From: Arachnopeziza araneosa
Lineage: Eukaryota > Ascomycota > Leotiomycetes > Helotiales > Arachnopezizaceae
Assembly (NCBI GenBank): GCA_003988855.1
Contig: QYAI01000197.1
Coordinates: 1 to 57,481, forward strand
Reading direction: 5' to 3'
DNA: 57,481 nt
Below are positions 11,218 through 22,501 of this stretch, in pieces; the stretch's first letter is position 1; every line of letters starts with the position of its first letter. The notes beneath the pieces are model-generated. The model was not told the DNA's origin. It was given only the letters and a program-made list of their open reading frames with translations, and ran no database searches. Position numbers and translations under genes: made by a program.

Positions 11218-12142
11218 TTTAACGCCGATGGCAGTGGAACCGTAAACTTCCTCCTGTTACTATCCCTGGTCCCGGTGTGCTTGTACCAACATGATTCATT
11301 ACGCAAGCTGCCTGCAAGATGAATTGTTCAAAGAAAAATTGTTTCATCGAACTTGGAGATCGACAATATTCAAACTTTTTGACGCTCGAACCTGAGCTTC
11401 CGATACAAACGGCGCTGCAACCTCGCATCATGTCTTTCAGAGCCGTCTATATTTTCTCGTTTCTACCTCCTAGTTACTTTAGACGACTAGAAATAAACCC
11501 ATCTCTTGAAAAATAACAAGATCCAGAGATCTTCCAAAACATGCATGCATTCTTTCCGCACAGAAACGTCACGAGTTCCTCCACCTCATCAACGTCTAGG
11601 ACGACGAGAGATGTTCCGGTTGTTGCTTCTGGACCAAATCATTGAGCCCATGAGATATTTTCCCTCTGAACATGATGTAATAGTAATACGACCAGCCGCG
11701 CAATACCGAGAGCAATCTCGAATTGCACAATCTATTGCGAGTTCGTGATTGCCAAGTATCACCGGTGCTTGAGTTCGAGTCAAGTGAGTTGGAGTGATGA
11801 TGAGCCAGAATAGCTTGCATATGTATGGAAAGAGCAGATGACAATGAAACACGATATAGTTTGGCGGGTGCGGAAAGATTTGAGAGGTTATTTCATTTTG
11901 AAGTTGGGTCTGTTTTCAAAAAGATGAATAGGATAGATTGTGAAAGATAGGAAGCGTTTGGCGGCCTAGTTCCAAGACCTGTAGAGAAGACATAACACGG
12001 GCGGCAATAAATCAAAGGAGTAGAACGAGGACTTTGATGGATAGAAACGAGTATCGCTTTAGGAGCTGGTACAATTAGGGCTAGTGTAAAACTGCTATCA
12101 GATGGGTCTTTTAGCAGTGTTCATGGCTTTGAATTATTTCTG
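11218..12142. other. Intergenic region, no supported gene
   Basis: Short frames on both strands (for example 11852-11589 minus, 11506-11748 plus) are antisense to one another and show no motif. The 3' UTRs of the convergent neighbours should lie here. Confidence 0.4.
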
Positions 12143-12961
12143 CTAAACTAACGATGGCTTCTTTTTGATTCCTAAAGCAGCAGCATGATCTTTCTTCTTC
12201 TTGATCACTCTTTTGAAGCTTGGTGGAGGCATCTCCAAAGCAGCTTCTTTGGTAATTGGAGTTACATCGCCAGAGGATCCTGCTTCCCCTTCATCCATGT
12301 CATCTTCGATTATTTCCTCCAGTGCCTCGTGTCGCTTCATAAATGCTCGTCGCGCAGCTTCTTCATCCTCTTGATCTTGCCTTCGCTTCTCATCGTCGAT
12401 GCTTTCTCGTGCCACGGTAACTTCAACACCATCTTTGCCTGCCCGTTCATTCCTCGCATTTCTGGTTCGAATCTCGTCAAGGGCATCAGCAACCGCCATT
12501 TCCCGCTTTGCATCCAAAGTTTTGGTTTCAAGTTCTTGCATTGCATTCTTCTCCTCCTCCTCCCTTTCTAGTCGGTCCAGCCTCTCCTCATCACTCTCCT
12601 GCTTCCCAGCACCATTCATGCGCCATGGTTCTGTGTTCCGTTTTGCCCCTCTTTCGCATTCATAATCCATATTCTTGGGGTCAGTTTTGAAAGTAATTTC
12701 TCCGGAACATCTAGTACAGCGAATGTAGAATCTGTAGATTGGGATGGAATAGTATTTCTCATCCGTTGTCTCTTTCCGCGCATTGAATTTTCTCCCTTTG
12801 TAGATGTATTCACCGCAAGCAGTACATTTCATGGGAAAAGGTGCCATCAACCGGACGGTCTGAACCTTGGGGCCGGCTTGTTTTGGAGCGCGCGATCGAG
12901 TGATTTTTGAAGGATCGAAGTCGGGAGGGTAATATTTGGTAAGAACCTTTCGTTCAGACAT
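12143..12961 (-). CDS. Pre-mRNA splicing factor Yju2/CWC16 family
   Basis: A spliceosomal protein of the Yju2/Cwf16/CCDC94 family, which acts with the Prp19 complex in the first catalytic step in the nucleus. The start at 12961 gives the family N-terminus MSERKVLTKYYPPDFDPSKI; an upstream in-frame ATG at 13006 adds non-family residues. The zinc-binding core is visible: CTACGEYIYKGRKFNARKE, then RFYIRCTRCSGEITFKTDP and YECERGA. A Glu/Arg-rich coiled coil follows (about residues 125-235). The tail ends in a basic KKKKDHAAALGIKKKP stretch that could serve nuclear import. 272 residues, no intron. It is divergent from the Cdc16 gene with about 350 bp between start codons, so the promoters are probably shared. 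Confidence 0.93.
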   Translation of the reverse strand: MSERKVLTKYYPPDFDPSKITRSRAPKQAGPKVQTVRLMAPFPMKCTACGEYIYKGRKFNARKETTDEKYYSIPIYRFYIRCTRCSGEITFKTDPKNMDYECERGAKRNTEPWRMNGAGKQESDEERLDRLEREEEEKNAMQELETKTLDAKREMAVADALDEIRTRNARNERAGKDGVEVTVARESIDDEKRRQDQEDEEAARRAFMKRHEALEEIIEDDMDEGEAGSSGDVTPITKEAALEMPPPSFKRVIKKKKDHAAALGIKKKPSLV

Positions 12962-13307
12962 GGTGGCAAGAAATCTGAGATGTGCAAGATAAGTGTAGGT
13001 TCTCAAGTGTAGTACAAGGCAGATCGTGATGGAATGGCTTCTGATACCTGCGTCCTGCAGAGCTCTTGAGTTGGGGCAAATTAGTTGTTCTTGAAAGCTT
13101 GTGAGGCTGGCAAAACCGAAGTTCTTCCGTACTCGTATTGAACCCTAGCGGGGTGGGCTGTTTTTCAGCCTCGCGTCTCCCAGACGCGCTTTCCTCCAAA
13201 CATCGAATTCTAATATTTTATTTCTCGGCAGAGTGATTTCCCTCTATTCTTGCGATGATTCGATACGATTTATGATCTGCGAATAATTTCTTGAAACGCT
13301 TTCTAAC

Positions 13308-15207
13308 ATGGAGAAGTTCCTGCGAGAGTGGCGCCAGGATGCTCTAAATAAACACCAGTACGAGTCTGCCATCTTCATTGGAGACAAGTTGTTGGCTTTA
13401 ACTCGTAAGTCCTTGCTTCAAACTCGATATCCTTGTGCTTATGTATCTAGAAAATGACAAAGACGCTTTCTGGCTGGCGCAAGTCCACTTCTCCACCGGG
13501 AACTATGTTCGTGCGCAAAGCTTTCTCTCAAAGCAAGACCTAATCGGACGCAATGCATCTTGTCGCTATCTCTCTGGCCATTGTTTGATTAAGCAAGGCA
13601 AATTCGAGGAAGCGCTGAATGTTCTGGGCGACAAGAATCCAGTCCATCTCATTACAAGCGTCAACAATAGTCGGAGGAAGTTGCAACATGTGGGGCATAA
13701 TAGAGTGGGCTCCAAGGCGGCAGGAAGAGGGGAGAGACATGATAGAAAGGAGGAACTTGCACAAGAGGAGGCTGCCAGTATACGTTTCGAAGCTGCGATG
13801 TGCTACTTGCGGGGACTATGCTACGCAAAGCAGAATGCCTTTGATCGAGCGAAGGAATGCTATAAGGATGCTGTCCGAATCGATGTACAATGTTTCGAGG
13901 CCTTCGAACAGTTAATGAAAAACTGTCTAATGTCGCCAGATGAAGAATGGGAGTTCCTCGAGTCACTGGACTTTGATGCGATTTCAGTCACGGATGATCC
14001 ATCCTCATCACAAGAGGCAGCTGAATTTACAAAGATGCTCTATACTACCCGACTCTCTAAATACAAAAACCCTACTGCTTTCAAAGCTGCAACAGAATCT
14101 CTCTCCACACACTACAACCTATCTACGAATCCCGACCTTCTTCTTTCCAATGCGGATCTGCTATTTACTCAGTGTAGGTTCAAGGATGCGCTGGCAATCA
14201 CCAATTCTGTCCTCCAAGACGATAAATATAATTTCAACATATACCCGCTCCATTTGGCATGTTTGTATGAACTTCAATTGAAAAACGAACTATTCTTGAT
14301 CTCGCATGATCTTGCAGATAACCACCCCGAGGAACCTTGTACATGGTTGGCTGTTGGAGTATACTATCTTGCTACAAATAAGGTAGCGGAAGCACGTCGA
14401 TATTTCAGCAAAGCGAGTATGATGGATCCTCATTTTGGGCCTGCGTGGATTGGATTTGCACACACTTTTGCTGCCGAAGGAGAGCATGATCAAGCGATTT
14501 CAGCATACTCGACAGCAGCTCGACTTTTCATGGGTACCCACCTACCGCAGCTTTTCTTGGGCATGCAGAATCACATGCTGAACAATATGACACTGGCGGA
14601 TGAGTTTTTGAAGACTGCATACGGCCTGTGCAAAACGGACCCTTTACTCCTCAATGAGATGGGAGTTGTGTTCTATCATCAAGATCGGGTAGAAGATGCT
14701 GCCAAGATGTTTGCCAAAGCTTTGGAGATAGCAGAGGATATTGATAGTGACTCATCAGCTTGGATCTCGACACGAGCAAATCTTGGCCACGCTTATAGGA
14801 GGATGCACCAATGGGACGCGGCTTTGGCGGAGTTCAACGAGGTGTTGAGACAAGGTGGAAAAGACCCTTCTGTCTTTTGTGCTAAAGGTTTGGTTTTAAT
14901 GGACCAGCATCGATCTTTAGAGGCTGTACATGTTTTCCACGAAGCTCTAGCTATCTCCCCGCAGGACGCTATTGCAACAGAGCTTTTGAGTAAAGCTCTA
15001 GAGGAGACTGTTGGGAATGGACCTGCTGGTGCTGAAGATGAGGAGGAAGATGATGAGTTTGAGCATGATTTGGCATTGAAGAAGGCTCAGGCGAACCGTT
15101 ATTTTGAGAAAAGGGTAGGTAAAGGCAAGGAGAGACTAAGATCGGGGATGAGTAGTGGGATTGGAGTAGATGGAAGCAGTCTGATGGACTTGAGTGATGA
15201 TGATTAA
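13308..15207 (+). CDS. Anaphase-promoting complex subunit Cut9/Cdc16 (APC6)
   Basis: A TPR scaffold subunit of the APC/C ubiquitin ligase. Exon 1 (13308-13404) encodes MEKFLREWRQDALNKHQYES and what follows; the intron 13405-13450 (GTAAGT...CTAG) joins LLALT to QNDKDAFWLAQVHF. Exon 2 runs to 15207, giving 617 residues. The N-terminal region, the YLRGLCYAKQ segment and the regular run of TPRs (for example PCTWLAVGVYYLATNK, GPAWIGFAHTFAAEGEHDQA, LLLNEMGVVFYHQDRVEDAA and ANLGHAYRRMHQWDAAL) match the fungal Cut9 family. The C-terminus is acidic (EDEEEDDEFEHD) and ends MDLSDDD. Without exon 1 the conserved N-terminus, which in Cut9 contacts the small partner Hcn1/CDC26, would be missed. Confidence 0.95.
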
Positions 15208-15459
15208 TGAACCAATTCTCGCATTGATGGCGTCCAAGGTATAGCTGGGGTTTGGTTGTAGGTAAATGTTGGTGACGAAAACGTAGAGTGGCATTTCGCC
15301 GAGTGTACAGGACCCATACCAAGATGCTATGTGATCCTACACAACCAAGACTCCAGGCAGTATCGTTTCTCAATGCTTATACTCTTGGCTTTCCAAGTCT
15401 TTCAATCGAAACGTAACCATATTAACAATCATTATATGCTTGCCACTCTTCCAATAGGC

Positions 15460-15996
15460 TTATGCTTCTTTTTGCCTACAGGGCTGCGCTTCCGTCCTCT
15501 TTCCACCACGGATTCCATATCTCCAACCCATGTATCCCATCATTCCCAAAACACTTCCTGCTCCTATGCTTCCAACACCAGCCCTCCAGCCCTGTCCTTT
15601 TAGAAAAGTCACTGCTCCCACACCACCGAGAATCATGCCAGGATATGTCCAATCGTCAGTTTCCACCTGCCCTTTGTTTTCAAGTAATCTCCAACTCCTG
15701 TCCTTCCATTGGATATCTTTCTGATCATGCATCCTTGCAGGTAGCGCGATAAACATTAGTCCTGTCGCAATCGTAGCTCCAATACCGGAGGATCGCAAGA
15801 CAGTTGCGGGGAAAGTAGACGGTGGAATGTTTGCTCTGATGATCTTGAAATTTCGAAGGAGAAAAATAGAAGCGCCAATGCCCCCACCAATTATTGTTCC
15901 AGCTTGCACCGCTCTTGTGAGGACATGCGTCCAGAGAATCGCGCGTGAATGGGGTTGCTCCTCAGGGTAAGGAGTATGCGGCCAAAATCGAGACAT
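15460..15996 (-). CDS. Conserved small multipass membrane protein
   Basis: 178 residues, single exon, start MSRFWPHTPYPEEQPHSR. Hydrophobic glycine-rich stretches at about 32-50 (GTIIGGGIGASIFLL), 68-85, 120-133 (GMILGGVGAVTFL) and 140-158 suggest three to four membrane segments. A soluble loop, HDQKDIQWKDRSWRLLENKG, lies between. The tail is polar and basic. The pattern resembles short fungal proteins presumed to sit in the mitochondrial inner membrane, but I cannot name the family with confidence. It is convergent with the Cdc16 gene (253 bp between stop codons). Confidence 0.7.
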   Translation of the reverse strand: MSRFWPHTPYPEEQPHSRAILWTHVLTRAVQAGTIIGGGIGASIFLLRNFKIIRANIPPSTFPATVLRSSGIGATIATGLMFIALPARMHDQKDIQWKDRSWRLLENKGQVETDDWTYPGMILGGVGAVTFLKGQGWRAGVGSIGAGSVLGMMGYMGWRYGIRGGKRTEAQPCRQKEA

Positions 15997-16654
15997 TGTG
16001 CTCTGTCGAAGAATTGATGGTTTATCGAAAGAGAGAACCCTGCAGTGTGTTTGGTTGAGCGATTAGATTAGAGAGTAAGTGGTCATGAAGCTGAGTGAAG
16101 TCTTTATATCTGGAGGAAAGACGCTCAGGTCATCGAAATAAAGGCCGTAAAGCTAGCCACGGCACAATTCTATGCGGACAGCTTCAGATCTCCGAATCCG
16201 AGTTCAAAGGTGTATTGCGCATACTGAAAAAGTCCGAAGGATTCACCACGCGTCTGCTGCCGAAACTTACCTTCTCCGGTTTCCTGAGGGGATTTGATGT
16301 AATCATGTTGCGATGTTGGAATTATCCTGCAACATCAGACTTCGCTTTTACTTGGCAAGGTAATATGCAGGGCAAGCACAGCTAATTTGGGGTAGAAGAT
16401 GTGGTTTCTGCACAGTGATTACGGAGTGTAGATTCATTTATGGCAACTCGTGAGGATATTCAATACTCATTCATACTCGCTTGCTGTGATCCGATCTCGC
16501 TGAGGAACAATACCGAGGGCCCGCTACCCCGCCTCCCCCATCCCAGGCTGCTTAAGGTAGGTAGTCAATAGCTCTCGTTCCTTAACTCAATTATCGCTAT
16601 ATGATCTGTAACCGTTCAATTTACTTAGCCGTCGATTGATCCCCTACCCAAATT
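15997..16654. other. Intergenic region with divergent promoters
   Basis: Lies between the small membrane protein (minus) and acetoacetyl-CoA synthetase (plus). The 96-codon frame at 16095-16385 has no family features. Confidence 0.4.
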
Positions 16655-18951
16655 ATGGATTCCCTCAAGGTTCCGAGGAAGTTGTGGGAGCATCCTGACC
16701 CCCATTCAACTGAGATGTACCGGTTCATGCAAGAAGTCAACCAAAAGTATAATACGAGTATAAATGTAAGTATCCATCTCCGGAGTAGGACTTTTCTGAT
16801 ATCAGATAGACTTTTTGGGACTTGTACCGATATTCCATCAATAATCGAACTCAATTTTGGGAGCATGCTTTTCAATTTCTCAATCTGATTTACTCTGGTA
16901 CATATCAGAATGTCGTCGATGAATCTGCAAGAATAGACTTTGTGCCAAGGTGGTTCGAAGGTGTTCGCATGAATTTTGCTGAGAATCTGTTGTATTCACG
17001 GGAGCTGGGTGCAACAACGTCGGCAAGAAGCCTGATCGGAAAAGAGGATGAGAAGATTGCGTTGACTGAGATACGGGAGGGCTATACGGAAGTGCGAGAT
17101 GTAAGCTGGGGTCAGCTGAGAAGAGAAGTGGCAAATCTGGCAAGTGCCATGAGGGAGCATGGAGTCAAAAAGGGTGACAGGATAGTTGTTGTGGCTAGCA
17201 ATTCTGTCGATACTTTGAAAGTTTTCTTGGCTGTCACTACTCTTGGTGGTTTATTTAGCAGCAGCTCAACGGATATGGGTGCTCAGGGGGTTCTGCAAAG
17301 AACCTTGCAAGTTACTCCAAAAGTAAGTATCTGACTTGCGTTATGGGTTAACTGACTCCGCTAGTTCGTGTTTATGGATGATTTCGCTGTCTACAATGGG
17401 AAGAAAGTAGACCTACGGCCAAAAATGATAGAAATTTCACTTGGAATGAAAAATGTGAAGGAATTTATCGGTCTGGTTTCCATGCCTCGGTTTAAAGATC
17501 CCGTCGATATTAGAAAGGTACCCAAGGCACAAACTCTGGCTTCTTACTTATCACGAGGTCGAACTAGTCTTGAATTTGAGCAAATCGCTTTTCATGACCC
17601 ATTTTTTATCGCCTATTCTTCTGGGACAACCGGGACACCAAAATGTATTGTTCATTCGGTCGGAGGAGCACTCTTATCTTCAGCCAAAGAAGCGAAACTG
17701 CATCGAGAGATGGATTCTAAAGGCGTGGCTTTACAGTATACTACTACTGGATGGATTATGTATTATTCCTCGGTCGTAAACCTGCTTCCCGGATCAAGGG
17801 TTATTCTTTACGACGGAAGCCCGTTTCAGCCTGATCTAAAGACTTTTGTACGAATGATTGGAGAGCAGAAAGTAACCAAGTTAGGAACGAGTCCGAGGTG
17901 GTTGCACGAGATGCAGAAGAATGAAATTGTCCCTAGATTGGTCACAGATTTAAGCTCTTTGAAGGTAGTCACAAGCACCGGTATGGTATTGAGTGATCAG
18001 CTGTTTGAATGGTTCTATGATATTGGGTTTCCACCTCAAGTTCACCTAGCGAATATCTCTGGTGGAACTGATCTTGTACGTCTCTCCGAAAGTGTAGTGA
18101 GTCTTGCTGACCAAATTCAGGCTGGTTGCATTGGACAGGTAAATCATTTTCTCCAAGCAAACTTGGCTGACAACTGCAGGAAAATCCACTTACGCCAGTC
18201 TATGTAGGTGGTACGCAAGGTCCAAGCCTAGGGACTCCAGTTGCTGTTTACGACTCACTGATAGAAGGCGGGAAGGGAGTATCTGGTTTTGCAGTTGAAG
18301 ATGGTATACCAGGAGAGTTGGTACTGCCCAAAGCCTTTCCGAACATGCCCGTCTTTTTCTGGAACGACGATGGTTCCAGGTATTTTGGTGCCTATTTTGA
18401 GAAATACGACAATGTGTGGACTCATGGTGACTTTGTCATGATTCATCCAATAACCAAAAACATACTCTTTCTTGGTCGAGCAGATGGCGTTTTGAATCCT
18501 TCAGGTGTACGTTTTGGCAGCGCAGAGATTTATTCTGTGATTGAAGCACAGTTTCCAATGGTTGCAGACTCGATTTGTGTAGGGCAACGAAGACCCCGAG
18601 ACCACGATGAGAGTGTTATGCTGTTCCTGATGATGAAACCTGGGGAGAAGTTTACTCTGACGCTGGTTAAGAACGTGAAGGACGCAATCAGAAAAGAGCT
18701 TAGTGCTAGACATGTACCAAAATATGTTTTTGAGACACCTGATATTCCGGTAGGTACTTTCCTCCTTAGTATTTGAATATTCGACTGATTTACAGACTAC
18801 CGTAAACCTAAAGAAAGTAGAGCTACCGGTGAAGCAAATCATCTCGGGGAAAGTTATACAACCAAGCGGGACGCTGCTTAACCCGCAATCTTTAGATTAC
18901 TATTACCAGTTTGCAAAGGTGGAGGAATTAGTCTCTAAAAGCAAGCTGTAG
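16655..18951 (+). CDS. Acetoacetyl-CoA synthetase
   Basis: An ANL-superfamily enzyme that activates acetoacetate to acetoacetyl-CoA with ATP, salvaging ketone units for sterol and lipid synthesis. Six exons: 16655-16765, 16810-17322, 17365-18075, 18121-18138, 18180-18749 and 18796-18951. All join in phase, giving 692 residues. The N-terminus reads KLWEHPDPHSTEMYRF and WFEGVRMNFAENLL. The AMP-binding P-loop is YSSGTTGTPKCIVH, followed by TTTGWIMYY. The adenylation core continues with NISGGTDL-AGCIGQ-ENPLTPVY, then WTHGDFVMIHP and GRADGVLNPSGVRFGSAEIY. The C-terminal lysine region is NLKKVELPVKQIISGK. Exon 4 is only 18 nt (AGCIGQ) and is needed to rebuild the conserved GGTD(L/I)AGC segment. Confidence 0.95.
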
Positions 18952-19408
18952 ATTCATTATCAAGCTTTATATTTTAGACGGGTTATCGCGGCGCTTGAAA
19001 ACGTTAGGATGACTGCGATGAAATCATTCGTTATTTTTACTCATCTTTCTTAAACCTTTTTTTCGAAGTATTTTAAGTAAAAACAATGAAGAGGATACAG
19101 CAAAGAAGATTTTGTCGAAAATCTTATTTTTTGGTAAAAAAGAGTTCTGGATTTAGTTCTTAAACAATGTTACTAGTATACACAAAGTACATAAAACACA
19201 GAGAGGCGCTACGAGAACCTTTAAAACACTGGCTCAGACTGAAGATCCTTCCCAAGTCAATTCGGTCCCCCTGAAAATTTGAAGCCGTTAACTACAACAA
19301 AGGATATTTGCAAAGTCTCAGGTCAGCCTTTGCTACGTATCAAACCGTGAGTACGAAATCGACTATTACACAGAGCTCTGGGGGTGCAGACAAAAGCGCA
19401 AGTGGTAT
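18952..19408. other. Intergenic region between convergent genes
   Basis: AT-rich 3' flanks of acetoacetyl-CoA synthetase (plus) and the HET gene (minus); no further gene seen. Confidence 0.45.
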
Positions 19409-21244
19409 CTATTCTAAATTGGCCAAGGTCATTAACGATGGATTTGATAGATGCATAGGATGGCTCCCTGCAGAGCTCACAGTCTTGGTTCGCCTGGTTT
19501 CGCCGTTATCTTTAGTATTATTCNGAGGAATAATATCAATAACATAAATATTCCTGTCGTAGACCTGATTGCATTGCAGGGTTACCTCCATTTGTTTTCG
19601 GTCATCATTCAAGATAATTTCAAAATCGGTATCAGATGAGCTGTACGTTGAGGTTCTCGCAAGACCCCTTTCTCGTAGTCGTTTATTCAGAGGCATGCTT
19701 GACTGCTGTAACTTTATTTTTCGAATCTTCAGATGTGCGATTTTCCTTGTTGCATTAATTAAGACAAGCACTGCAAGTACATCCATTTCCGGGGTTGTGA
19801 AAACAAAAACAACGGAGTATGTAATCTGAGGTGCATTTAATGACGTCAAGGTCTTGTCCCCAACCCCTGAATTGAAACCCAGCTGTGATATAGATTGTGG
19901 ATAGGTGTACGGAAGCTGTAAAGTACCAAGCTCCGCATTCCAGGGCCAAGGTGGATGATGGTTCGAGCTGAAAAGGTAGGAAAGTTTGTAGTTGTACTTG
20001 TAGAATTGCTCCATCATAACAACTATGCTGTGCCGCCAGCCCCGCTCGTAAGAGAGCAGGTGCTGGTTCGAGTAAGATGCGCCGACAATAACAATTTCGG
20101 TCTGTATTGCATGCGCGACAAGGTAGTCGGGGATAAGAGCACAGCTACTCGTGTTGTCAAACGCAATTCGAAGAAATGTAGCTACTCCTGGTACCGATTT
20201 CAAGAAAATTCCGACGCTATAATCCTTCGCTTCTAACTCGCACGCAAGAAGCCCTATAAAGTAACAACCAAATTTCGAGCTGAGAAAATATTCTTTCGGA
20301 TCAAGCTGAGGCGTAACTTGTATCAGAGGCAGGCTGATTTGCACACCTCGATTTGTAATGGAGTATTTAGACAAATTTGTTAAGTTCTTCTTAGTAACCA
20401 TGGCCTGGCTATATTTAAAATCGTTTGGTGATTGTGCGCATGGGTCGAAGAATTGAGTTGAATAAGAGATATTTGTCTTCTTATAATCTCTATGAGGAAA
20501 ATTGTGAGGAAAGTGGGGATATAAACTCCAAGAAAAAATAGATTGATCATCAGAAGCTTTCGAAATTTCCTGTTGTAGGCGGAAAAAGGCTTTTGTACCT
20601 TCACCGTAGAGTAATGGCATGTTGACGTCGAAAATTCCGAAGAGGGAGTATGCGATATCCTCGATCCGTGTAGTTTCTCTTCCTTTGGCCCATGACATTT
20701 TTGTTGCAATGTTATAGTAGATTGGGTTGGTTTGAAACACATCTTGACCTATTCCAGTGATTGCAGATATTTCCTTCTGTAGATCGTTCCTATCCCCAAT
20801 ATATTCCCAGGACTGATCGTAGAATTCTACTTCCTTTGGAGCAAGAAGCTCTTGAAGAGTCCAGCCTCGAGTGAACCATCTTGACGCTCTAAACTCCTCG
20901 GTAATATTCAAGTGGCTGATATCAACTAGGTACGCGTAACAGACCCTCGCATTTTCATACCATTTGAACATAGAATTGATAGCTTCCGAAAGCTCTGCAC
21001 TGCTTGTTTTGTCTATGCAGCATGTATCTACCCATGCATATAAAAGATTGTCTTTCTTAGCTTCTTCGCAAGCATACCGAATTTTTTTCAAGCCAGTTCG
21101 GGATGAGTTCAGAGGCTCTAGATTCGAAAATTCTTGAAAGGTCACTTCGTCGTTACCCCATGTATGTGACAGAATTGCATATTCCGGGATGTGTGGTTCA
21201 TAAAACCAGTGTAGTTTTAATGTATTAACGTTGATTAAGCGCAT
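19409..21244 (-). CDS. HET-domain (heterokaryon incompatibility) protein
   Basis: The start at 21244 gives the canonical beginning MRLINVNTLKLHWF; a further upstream in-frame ATG adds sequence unlike the family. The HET domain fills about residues 20-260 and shows its ordered motifs: YAILSHTWGNDEVTF, YAWVDTCCIDKTSSAELSEA, WYENARVCYAYL, SRWFTRGWTLQELLAP, FYDQSWEYIG and AYSLFGIFDVNMPLLYGEG. The remaining 350 residues have no NACHT, WD40 or other domain I recognise. Total 611 residues without introns, one codon unresolved by the N near 19523. HET domains trigger incompatibility-type cell death when activated; activation here is inferred from the family. The reading frame has no internal stop, unlike the decayed loci to its right. 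Confidence 0.9.
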   Translation of the reverse strand: MRLINVNTLKLHWFYEPHIPEYAILSHTWGNDEVTFQEFSNLEPLNSSRTGLKKIRYACEEAKKDNLLYAWVDTCCIDKTSSAELSEAINSMFKWYENARVCYAYLVDISHLNITEEFRASRWFTRGWTLQELLAPKEVEFYDQSWEYIGDRNDLQKEISAITGIGQDVFQTNPIYYNIATKMSWAKGRETTRIEDIAYSLFGIFDVNMPLLYGEGTKAFFRLQQEISKASDDQSIFSWSLYPHFPHNFPHRDYKKTNISYSTQFFDPCAQSPNDFKYSQAMVTKKNLTNLSKYSITNRGVQISLPLIQVTPQLDPKEYFLSSKFGCYFIGLLACELEAKDYSVGIFLKSVPGVATFLRIAFDNTSSCALIPDYLVAHAIQTEIVIVGASYSNQHLLSYERGWRHSIVVMMEQFYKYNYKLSYLFSSNHHPPWPWNAELGTLQLPYTYPQSISQLGFNSGVGDKTLTSLNAPQITYSVVFVFTTPEMDVLAVLVLINATRKIAHLKIRKIKLQQSSMPLNKRLRERGLARTSTYSSSDTDFEIILNDDRKQMEVTLQCNQVYDRNIYVIDIIPXNNTKDNGETRRTKTVSSAGSHPMHLSNPSLMTLANLE

Positions 21245-22501
21245 GGTGGCCTCCAGTCTTACAGTGTGACAATGACTCCTAATTATTGCAATAGATAAAG
21301 TCGCAATTGCGATCCGACAATGTAAAGATTTCAATAGGTTGAATTTAGCCTCAGTGTAGCTGGGCAGATACCGTATCACGGAGTAGGATAGTGAACCTTT
21401 ATAACGACATAATTGTTAGCTCTTATTCTAAACTAATAAGTATTGTATACGGATCTTTAACGTTCTTAAGATGCCTTCTGGGCTATAGAAGGAGGGGAAA
21501 TTGGTTGATGGCAATAGGTAGAGCTCCACCAGAAGGATAATTGCTCACGGCGGTTTTTATCAATAAGCACCCTTTTATATGACTAGAAGCTCTGCCTTCA
21601 GAGGAGTCCCTCTGGATACCGATGTCGTACTCGCAATGAACTTAGGGAATGACGAGAGGCTACTTGACGCTGTTGAGCCGTTGGCAAATGCGCTTCGAAA
21701 GAATTAGCAACAGAGAGGGGTTTTGAGAAGATGTTTGAAATTGCTAGAGCTGCTAAGAGTTTGACATCTTGCAAGTGGTTTGCAATGTAAGAATCTCGAC
21801 CTTCTTGGTGAGAGTGGGGTCGAGGCTGCTAAGCCGTCTTTGGACGCGCTAAGACAGGAATCTTAAGAATGCCGCCCCTTTATAAGTACTATCTATTCAA
21901 TACCGAATGGCCATATCTTATATAGAGAACTTCTAAGCAGACACTATCAGAACAGGGCTTGCGGAGGCTTGTCGACGTGAATTGAACAATTTGGAGTAGA
22001 GATACAGGTTTTGCCGAGATGGAAATTTCCATTGGATGAGCGTATTTGAAAGGTTGGTTGAGCGCTTTTGAAAGTTGTCCGAGGTCTCAATATCATAAGC
22101 TGAGTGTGTCGCTTCATGTTAGAACAGCCAATCGCAAATATCCCTCAACAAGAATTCGAGCGCCTTCGGATCCCCTCGTTCCCAACACGTGAATGTCTTT
22201 CTAACTGAGCATCCTTCTAATTAAGCATCCTTTTGATAGAACAAAATTCTGTTCTCATGATAGAATAATAAATGGACCAAGATGTTCTTAAAATATTTCA
22301 AAACTGTATGATCTAAAATTCTTTACAAATACATTTACGGGAGTGTCGTGTTCAGTCAAAGATCTTGCGTCACTCTAATACAGATAACGCCATTTGAAAT
22401 ACTTCTTGCGTACTCTCTTAAGTTTAAATAGAGTACTCAATACATGTCTAACTTGAACTTTTTATGTGAATAATTTATTCGTTTCTACAGATCATTTGAA
22501 A
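21245..22501. other. AT-rich intergenic region, no gene seen
   Basis: No frame with a recognisable product. Includes the HET promoter side and the leader of the thioesterase-like gene. Confidence 0.45.

Noticed and set aside
12185..12690. Several plus-strand frames of 60-128 codons
   Set aside because: All are antisense to the Yju2/CWC16 gene.
16095..16385. 96-codon plus-strand frame
   Set aside because: Lies in a divergent promoter region with no family features.
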